This document shows, piece by piece, positions 59,083 through 64,000 of a DNA stretch of 64,000 nucleotides. The notes under the pieces are model-generated. The model worked only from the letters and a program-made list of their open reading frames with translations. It did not search any database and was not told the DNA's origin. Position 1 is the stretch's first letter. Each line of letters begins with the position of its first letter. Source of the stretch: UBA2965 sp036526135 (GTDB lineage: Bacteria > Pseudomonadota > Gammaproteobacteria > Pseudomonadales > Azotimanducaceae); NCBI GenBank assembly GCA_036526135.1, contig DATCZA010000010.1, forward strand, positions 1-64,000. Direction: 5' to 3'. A program made the position numbers and the translations under genes.

Positions 59083-61865
59083 TCCCCGGTCTTGGGTATC
59101 ACGCCCTCGGCTTTGAGTTCCGCTTCCCGCTCACGTCGGCGCACTTCTCTCGGATCGTTGAAGGCCCGGGACGGGCGCGGCTCCGGCGTTGGCGCCTCGG
59201 GCGCGGGCTCGACGGAGGCAGCCTTCGGCTGGCCTTTTGGCTCGGGTCGTTTCGCGACCGCCGGTTCTTCGGCCGCTGGCTTGTCTGGGCTCGCTGCCGG
59301 TACGTCCGGAGCCTGTGCCACGGGCTCAGCCGGCGGCGTTGGCGGCGCCGCGTCCGAAGCCGGCGCTTTCTCACGCGCCGCGGGCGTCGGTTGATCGGCT
59401 ATGTTCCGCTCACGTGGATCGTTTGCTGCACGGCCTTGCGGCGTCGACGAGCCGGAAGCGACCTTAGCGCTCTCCTGTGGCTGCTGCTCGGCGGCCGGTT
59501 CGACTGCCGCGGCGGAGGTCTCGGATGAGACGGCCTCAGGCGTTTCGGTGACCGGTGCCGCGGTCGCGGCGCCTGCCCTCGCTGCGGGCTGTGCAGTGGT
59601 GGTCGCCACGGGCGCTGCCTCGCCACCGGCGGCTGCGGTGGGCCTGCCGTTGGCAGGTTCGGACTTCTCGACCTGACTGCGGTCGCGCCTGGGGCGACGT
59701 TTGCTCCTTGTGATCTCCTCCTCGGTGGGCGGAGTTCCTGCTCCGGCCGCTTTGTCCTTGCCCTTGTCCTTGTCTTTGCCCTTGTCCTTGCCTTTCTCCT
59801 TCGCCTTGTCCTGTGCCTTCTCGGAGCCCTTGCCGCGCTCGCCGCCGCGCTCGCCGCCGCGCTCGCCGCCGCGCTCGCCGCCGCGCTCGCCGCCCTTCGC
59901 CTTCCTGGCGTTGGAGCCCTCTTCAGAATCCTTCTTTGGCCCTCGCTTCCTGCCCTTGGCCTCCTCGGGCTGCCCGCGTCGGCTCTCAGCGCCGTCATTG
60001 TGCCGGGCGGTGTCCTTGCGCTGCCCGCCGTTGCCCCTTTGCCTATTGCGTCTGCCGTCGTCCTTTTTGCCACGATCCTCGGCGCGTTCGCCTTGGGCCT
60101 GGCGCTCCGTGCTGGTCGAGCCTTCTGCCTGGGACTCTCCACTGGTGAACAGCGCATCCCTCAGCCGGGAGAACAAGCCGGGTCTGTTGCTCTGACTCGG
60201 CGACTGCGGTTTGCGGGCGGCGGGTTGCGGCGCCTGCGCGGGGGCGGGAGCCGGTTTGGGGGCGGAAGGCTGAATGGCCTGAACCGCAGCCTGAGGGGCC
60301 GGGGGGCGGGGTGCTTCCTGTAAAGGCATCGCTTCCTCAGCTGCCGCTGACTCGGCCAGCTCGTAGCTTGGCACGATGCCCACCTCCCGGGCATGGTCGT
60401 CCCGCACCCTATGAATCTCGAAGTGCGGGGTGTCCATGTTCACGCTCGGCACGATGACCAGATGGGTGCCGGTGCGCTGCTCGATCTGCGCGACGTCCGC
60501 CCGCTTTTCGTTGAGCAGGTACGAGGCGATGCTCAGCGGCACCAGCGCGCGAACGATGGAGCTGCGTTCCTTGAGTGCTTCCTCTTCAACGAGCCTCAGC
60601 ACACCGAGAGCCAGCGACTTGGTGTCTCGAATTCGACCCTGCCCGCTGCAGCGCGGACACACCTGGGTAGTTAGCTCTTCGAGGGAAGGACGCAGGCGCT
60701 GGCGAGACATCTCCATCAGACCGAATCGCGAAATCCTGCTGATCTGAACCCGGGCCCTGTCCGCATCGAGGGCCTCCCGCATGCGATTCTCGACCGCTCG
60801 CTGGTTCTTCACGCTGGTCATGTCGATGAAGTCGATGACGATCAGGCCGCCCATGTCCCGCAGACGGAGCTGCCGGGCAATCTCGTCGGCGGCTTCGAGA
60901 TTGGTGTTCAGCGCAGTCTCTTCGATATCGGCGCCCTTGGTTGCACGGGCCGAGTTGATGTCGATGGATGCGAGGGCTTCCGTGGGGTCGATGACAAGGC
61001 TGCCGCCGGACGGCAGCCTCACCGAATGCTGGAAAGCCATCTCGATCTGGCTTTCGATCTGAAAACGGTTGAAGAGAGGGATCGGATCCGAGTAGTACTT
61101 CACCCGCTGGCTGTAGTGGGGCATCACCTGCTCGATGAAGTCTTTGGCTTCCTCGAAAGCTTCCTTACCGTCGATCAGCACTTCACCGATGTCCTTGCGC
61201 AGGTTGTCGCGGATTGCGCGCAGGATGACGTTGTTCTCCTGATAGATGAGTTTTGGAGCGCGTTCCTGCTCGTCGGCCTTCTGGATTGCCTCCCAGAGCT
61301 GCAGCAGGTAGTCGAGGTCCCATTGCATCTCCTCGGGGCTTCGACCTACCCCGACGGTGCGCACGATGACGCCCATGCCCTCGGGGACGTTGAGCTGACC
61401 GAGCGCATCTCGGAGCTGATCTCGGTCGTCGCCTTCGATGCGGCGGGAGATGCCGCCCGCCCTGGGGTTGTTGGGCATCAGGACGAGATACCGGCCGGCG
61501 AGGCTGATGAAGGTCGTCAAGGCAGCGCCTTTGGTGCCGCGTTCTTCCTTGTCGACCTGGACCAGGATTTCCTGTTTTTCGCTCACCAGATCCTGGATGA
61601 TCAGCTTCCCGCCTTCGGGCGGCTTCTGCTTGAAATACTCGCGCGAAATGTCTTTCAGGGGCAGAAAGCCATGCCTGTCCGCACCGAAGTCCACGAAGGC
61701 GGCCTCCAGGCTCGGCTCTACGCGGGTGATTTTGGCTTTGTAGATGCTTGCTTTCTTCTGCTCTCGTCCCCGGCTCTCGATGTCCAGGTCAAAGAGTTTC
61801 TGACCATCTACGAGGGCAACCCGAACCTCTTCCGGCTGGGTCGCGTTTATCAGCATTCTTTTCAT
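59067..61865 (-). CDS. rne: Ribonuclease E
   Basis: 932 residues. The N-terminal catalytic half is highly conserved: MKRMLINATQ, S1 domain (KITRVEPSLEAAFVDFG), the 5' sensor, active-site segments IDINSARAT and VIDFIDM, and the Zn-link CPRCSGQG near 404. From about residue 515 it becomes a disordered, low-complexity tail: Pro/Ala-rich, an Arg/Lys-rich block with GGER and KGKDKGKDK repeats, and a C-terminal Ala/Pro/Glu region, presumed RNA- and degradosome-binding. It initiates mRNA decay and rRNA/tRNA processing. The long upstream gap is consistent with an autoregulatory leader. Confidence 0.97.
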   Translation of the reverse strand: MKRMLINATQPEEVRVALVDGQKLFDLDIESRGREQKKASIYKAKITRVEPSLEAAFVDFGADRHGFLPLKDISREYFKQKPPEGGKLIIQDLVSEKQEILVQVDKEERGTKGAALTTFISLAGRYLVLMPNNPRAGGISRRIEGDDRDQLRDALGQLNVPEGMGVIVRTVGVGRSPEEMQWDLDYLLQLWEAIQKADEQERAPKLIYQENNVILRAIRDNLRKDIGEVLIDGKEAFEEAKDFIEQVMPHYSQRVKYYSDPIPLFNRFQIESQIEMAFQHSVRLPSGGSLVIDPTEALASIDINSARATKGADIEETALNTNLEAADEIARQLRLRDMGGLIVIDFIDMTSVKNQRAVENRMREALDADRARVQISRISRFGLMEMSRQRLRPSLEELTTQVCPRCSGQGRIRDTKSLALGVLRLVEEEALKERSSIVRALVPLSIASYLLNEKRADVAQIEQRTGTHLVIVPSVNMDTPHFEIHRVRDDHAREVGIVPSYELAESAAAEEAMPLQEAPRPPAPQAAVQAIQPSAPKPAPAPAQAPQPAARKPQSPSQSNRPGLFSRLRDALFTSGESQAEGSTSTERQAQGERAEDRGKKDDGRRNRQRGNGGQRKDTARHNDGAESRRGQPEEAKGRKRGPKKDSEEGSNARKAKGGERGGERGGERGGERGGERGKGSEKAQDKAKEKGKDKGKDKDKGKDKAAGAGTPPTEEEITRSKRRPRRDRSQVEKSEPANGRPTAAAGGEAAPVATTTAQPAARAGAATAAPVTETPEAVSSETSAAAVEPAAEQQPQESAKVASGSSTPQGRAANDPRERNIADQPTPAAREKAPASDAAPPTPPAEPVAQAPDVPAASPDKPAAEEPAVAKRPEPKGQPKAASVEPAPEAPTPEPRPSRAFNDPREVRRREREAELKAEGVIPKTGDQSTP
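59833..59892 (-). repeat. Five exact 12-bp tandem repeats inside rne
   Basis: The unit CCGCGCTCGCCG (plus strand) occurs five times in perfect succession and encodes (G-E-R-G)-type repeats in the disordered tail of RNase E. It stays in frame and may vary in copy number between strains. A second low-complexity patch (Lys/Asp/Gly) lies at about 59750-59815. Confidence 0.9.
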
Positions 61866-62376
61866 CTAAGTCATTTCCTTAGTGCCGCGGGCTACGCGCT
61901 GCACCGGAAATTGAGAGAAAGGACGATGGTGATGGGAGGTGCACCAGATCAGGTTGCCGCCAGCCTTATCGCGGCGCTCATGGCGCTCTGCGTTGCTGGC
62001 CGCGCTCAGTTGCGCTGTTTGGCTATCTGTCTGATCTGTCCTGCGTGCTCCAAACCTGTCGCTCTTCGGAAAGGGGCGGCAATGCCGCTGCTCTGTCGTC
62101 TGTCCCGCCTGATGTTCGGCGGGGTCCGCCATGCCCTTGCATGGTGGCTCGGTATTCCGTTCTCAATTTCCCGGCAGCCCCATGGACCGCGTTCTTCGAG
62201 AGCCTTGGTGTAGTCGGCTCTCCATTTGCAATTAGCCGTATTGTTGGCTTAATTCCGTTTAAGTTGCGCCCGGTTAGGTGGGCGATCGATCAAAAAAGCC
62301 GGCTGAACAGTTTAGAAACAAGTAACCTGCCAGCCAGATACCCTGTGGGGCGACCAATATTAGCAGTCATCATTAA
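61866..62376. other. 511-base intergenic region between rne and rluC (rne leader, divergent promoters)
   Basis: No convincing gene. Read toward rne, the last bases give AAGGAAATGACTTAG before the ATG, a plausible ribosome site. The part nearest rluC (about 62235-62370) is A/T-rich and probably holds the divergent promoters; I could not fix the hexamers. In enterobacteria this position encodes a long rne 5' UTR that RNase E itself cleaves for autoregulation; a similar role is inferred only from length and position. Confidence 0.5.
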
Positions 62377-63354
62377 GTGTCTCAAACACTTGAAGAAAAA
62401 TCGTCAACGTCGGTTCGCTATCTGGACATCGGCGAGGAAGCGGGCCAGCGAATAGACAACTATCTCATGGCTCGGCTGCCGGGCGTTCCCAAAAGCCGCA
62501 TATATCGGATCATTCGCCGTGGCGAGGTTCGCGTGAATGGCGGGCGTATCAAGCCGACCTACCGTCTATCGGCCGGCGACCGGGTCCGGGTGCCGCCGCT
62601 GCACCTTGCTACCCGGCCACCCCCGGCGGTTGGGCAGAGGGACCTTGCTCGGATCGAGGCCGCGATCATCTTCGAAAATGAGCGCCTGCTGGTTCTGAAC
62701 AAGCCCGCCGGCGTAGCCGTGCACGGCGGGTCGGGCGTTTCCTACGGAATAATAGAGGGCTTGAGGCGGCTCAGGCCGGAGGCTCGCCTGGAGCTCGCGC
62801 ATCGGCTGGACCGGGAAACCTCCGGCTGTCTGCTGGTGGCGAAGGGCCGACAGTCGCTCCTCGAAATACACGCTGCTCTGCGCGAAAGGACGGTGCGAAA
62901 GCGCTACGAGGTAATCGTGCACGGGCGCTGGCCGGGCAATGTTCGTACGGTGCGGCTGCCTCTGAAGAAGTACTCGACCTCCAGCGGGGAGCGCCGGGTC
63001 CGGGTAGACGCTCAGGGAAAGCCGAGCCGCACTGACTTCGAGGTGGTCGGGAGGTCGGAGGCAGCGACCTGGCTCGTTGCCCATCTGCACACCGGCCGTA
63101 CTCATCAGATTCGCGTTCACGCCAAGGCCAGCGGGCATGAGGTCGTCGGAGACGAAAAATACGGGAAGCCGGAGCAAAGGGCGCTGGAGGGCCGCCTGGG
63201 GATCTCGGGGATGTGTCTTCACGCAGAGGGGATCACGCTCGTGCTGAACGGCGAAAAGTACAAGTTCAGCTGCCCGGTTCCGGACACGTTTGCCGCCGCT
63301 TGGGAACGGCTATCCGAGGACGTTGACCCCCTCGGATCTGAGCATGACGCATAG
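62377..63354 (+). CDS. rluC: 23S rRNA pseudouridine synthase RluC
   Basis: 325 residues from GTG 62377. N-terminal S4 RNA-binding domain (RIDNYLMARLPGVPKSRIYRIIRRGEVRVNG), then the RluA-family catalytic domain with Asp145 in HRLDRETSGCLLV and the HTGRTHQIRVH motif. It modifies U955, U2504 and U2580 of 23S rRNA in E. coli. Divergent from rne, the usual arrangement. The 3' end overlaps convergent maf by 45 bases. Confidence 0.95.
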   Translation: MSQTLEEKSSTSVRYLDIGEEAGQRIDNYLMARLPGVPKSRIYRIIRRGEVRVNGGRIKPTYRLSAGDRVRVPPLHLATRPPPAVGQRDLARIEAAIIFENERLLVLNKPAGVAVHGGSGVSYGIIEGLRRLRPEARLELAHRLDRETSGCLLVAKGRQSLLEIHAALRERTVRKRYEVIVHGRWPGNVRTVRLPLKKYSTSSGERRVRVDAQGKPSRTDFEVVGRSEAATWLVAHLHTGRTHQIRVHAKASGHEVVGDEKYGKPEQRALEGRLGISGMCLHAEGITLVLNGEKYKFSCPVPDTFAAAWERLSEDVDPLGSEHDA

Positions 63355-63891
63355 CTCGATGAGAGGCAGACCGATCAGGGCGTTGGGGTCTGGCCCGCCG
63401 ATTTCCCGGAAAAGAGCGATCCCGAGCCCCTCCGACTTGAATGCGCCCGCGCAATCGACAGGCTGCTCGCGCATCACGTAGTCGGCGATCTCCCGCTCGC
63501 TGAGCTCGCGAAAGTGCACGGGCGTTTCCACGACCGCAAGCTGGGAACGGGTCTGCGTGGCGTTGAGCAGGCACAAGCCGGTCACGAACCGCACGCGTCT
63601 CCCCGACAGCTTGGCGAGCTGTTCGCGGGCCCGCGCCTCGGTGCCCGGCTTCCCCAGGATGTGGTCATCGCAGACGGCAACCTGATCAGAGCCGATCACC
63701 AGAGCCCGCGGGAAGCGGGCGGCAACCGCCTCGGCCTTGGCCTGAGCGAGCCGTCGGACCAGATCTTCCGGAGCTTCCCCCTTCTGCACGGCCTCGTCTA
63801 TGGCCGGGTCGGCCGTTTCGAAAGGCAGCTGAAGACGGGCAAGCAGCGCGGCGCGATACTTCGACGACGATGCCAGGACGATGGTGCTCAA
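63310..63891 (-). CDS. maf: Maf/YceF-type nucleoside triphosphate pyrophosphatase
   Basis: 193 residues. IVLASSSKYRAALLARLQLPFE, ALVIGSDQVAV, LGKPGTEARAREQLAKLSG and the ending AFKSEGLG with GLPL match the YceF branch of Maf, which hydrolyses m7GTP and related nucleotides. Its start faces the window edge; the remaining 109 bases contain no complete gene. An ATG at 63997 could begin yceD, which often follows in this orientation. Confidence 0.9.
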   Translation of the reverse strand: MSTIVLASSSKYRAALLARLQLPFETADPAIDEAVQKGEAPEDLVRRLAQAKAEAVAARFPRALVIGSDQVAVCDDHILGKPGTEARAREQLAKLSGRRVRFVTGLCLLNATQTRSQLAVVETPVHFRELSEREIADYVMREQPVDCAGAFKSEGLGIALFREIGGPDPNALIGLPLIELCVMLRSEGVNVLG

Positions 63892-64000
63892 GGCCCGTAT
63901 CTTCGCAGCGCGCTGACGGAAAATGCCAGAAATTTTGGGGGCTTAGCGTACAAGCGGTCGCTCGTTGCGTTCTTTACAGGGGCGGGTAGGGTACCTATGA

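Noticed and set aside
59833..59892. CRISPR-like repeat array
   Set aside because: Units are 12 bp with no spacers and lie in frame within rne.
63997..64000. Start of yceD at the window edge
   Set aside because: Only four bases are visible; gene order makes it plausible but the sequence cannot support it.

Overview
The window looks like GC-rich chromosomal DNA of a free-living, probably marine or aquatic, gammaproteobacterium. Evidence: the gene order lolC-lolD-lolE, comEC, exbB-exbD, msbA/lpxK, kdsB, murB, rne, rluC, maf; an RNase E with a gammaproteobacterial type N-terminal half; an EpmC-type EF-P hydroxylase; an ApbE/NqrM pair; and a Pseudomonas-like GalU. I see no phage, IS element, tRNA, rRNA or CRISPR array. 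The species assignment is inference only.

Layout. 1-3.8 kb: 3' end of a TonB-dependent receptor with a clear terminator, a small Cys-rich secreted protein, an amidase, and two overlapping rSAM/selenodomain-associated (arsenosugar-type) transferase genes. 3.8-9.75 kb (minus strand): a compact sufB-C-D-S-A-T-E operon for Fe-S cluster assembly, with an IscR-type operator just upstream of sufB. 9.9-10.6 kb: a lone methyltransferase. 10.6-23.6 kb (minus strand): twelve tightly packed genes that I cannot match to a named system. They encode an ExbB/MotA-like channel, two single-TM TolR/ExbD-like proteins carrying periplasmic von Willebrand A domains, an Hsp70/actin-fold-like protein with an FHA-like tail, a PEGA-repeat protein ending in a cysteine-less sulfatase-modifying-factor domain, two TPR proteins (one with a TonB-type C-terminus), a small acidic secreted protein and four lipoproteins. 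This is the best candidate for an undescribed system: a predicted proton-motive-force-driven envelope machine.

23.8-28.1 kb (plus): an overlapping operon tusA, gamma-glutamylcyclotransferase-like, epmC, FAD oxidoreductase, NAD-kinase-like, RlmI-like methyltransferase. 28.1-38.6 kb: metabolic genes (alaA, msrB, a gamma-glutamyltransferase, acyl-CoA synthetase, a split spermidine-synthase-like pair, LLM oxidoreductase, DUF4336, crotonase, histidine phosphatase). 38.7-40.0 kb: apbE and nqrM, which mature the Na+-translocating NADH:quinone reductase, though the nqr structural genes are not here.

40-64 kb is the cell-envelope block: LolCDE lipoprotein release, ComEC, ExbBD, a single-polypeptide MsbA-LpxK fusion (lipid A flippase plus 4'-kinase), KdsB and MurB, followed by RNase E, RluC and Maf. 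Relative to the order I know from pseudomonads it is interrupted by a PilZ/degenerate-Nudix gene, clpB, a small ORF behind a LexA-like box, galU and a D-threonine-aldolase-like gene (between comEC and exbB), and by an SDR and an AlkB-like gene (between kdsB and murB). Many starts are GTG or TTG and most operon joints are ATGA/GTGA overlaps, so several starts here were placed inside longer open frames using Shine-Dalgarno sites and operon spacing.
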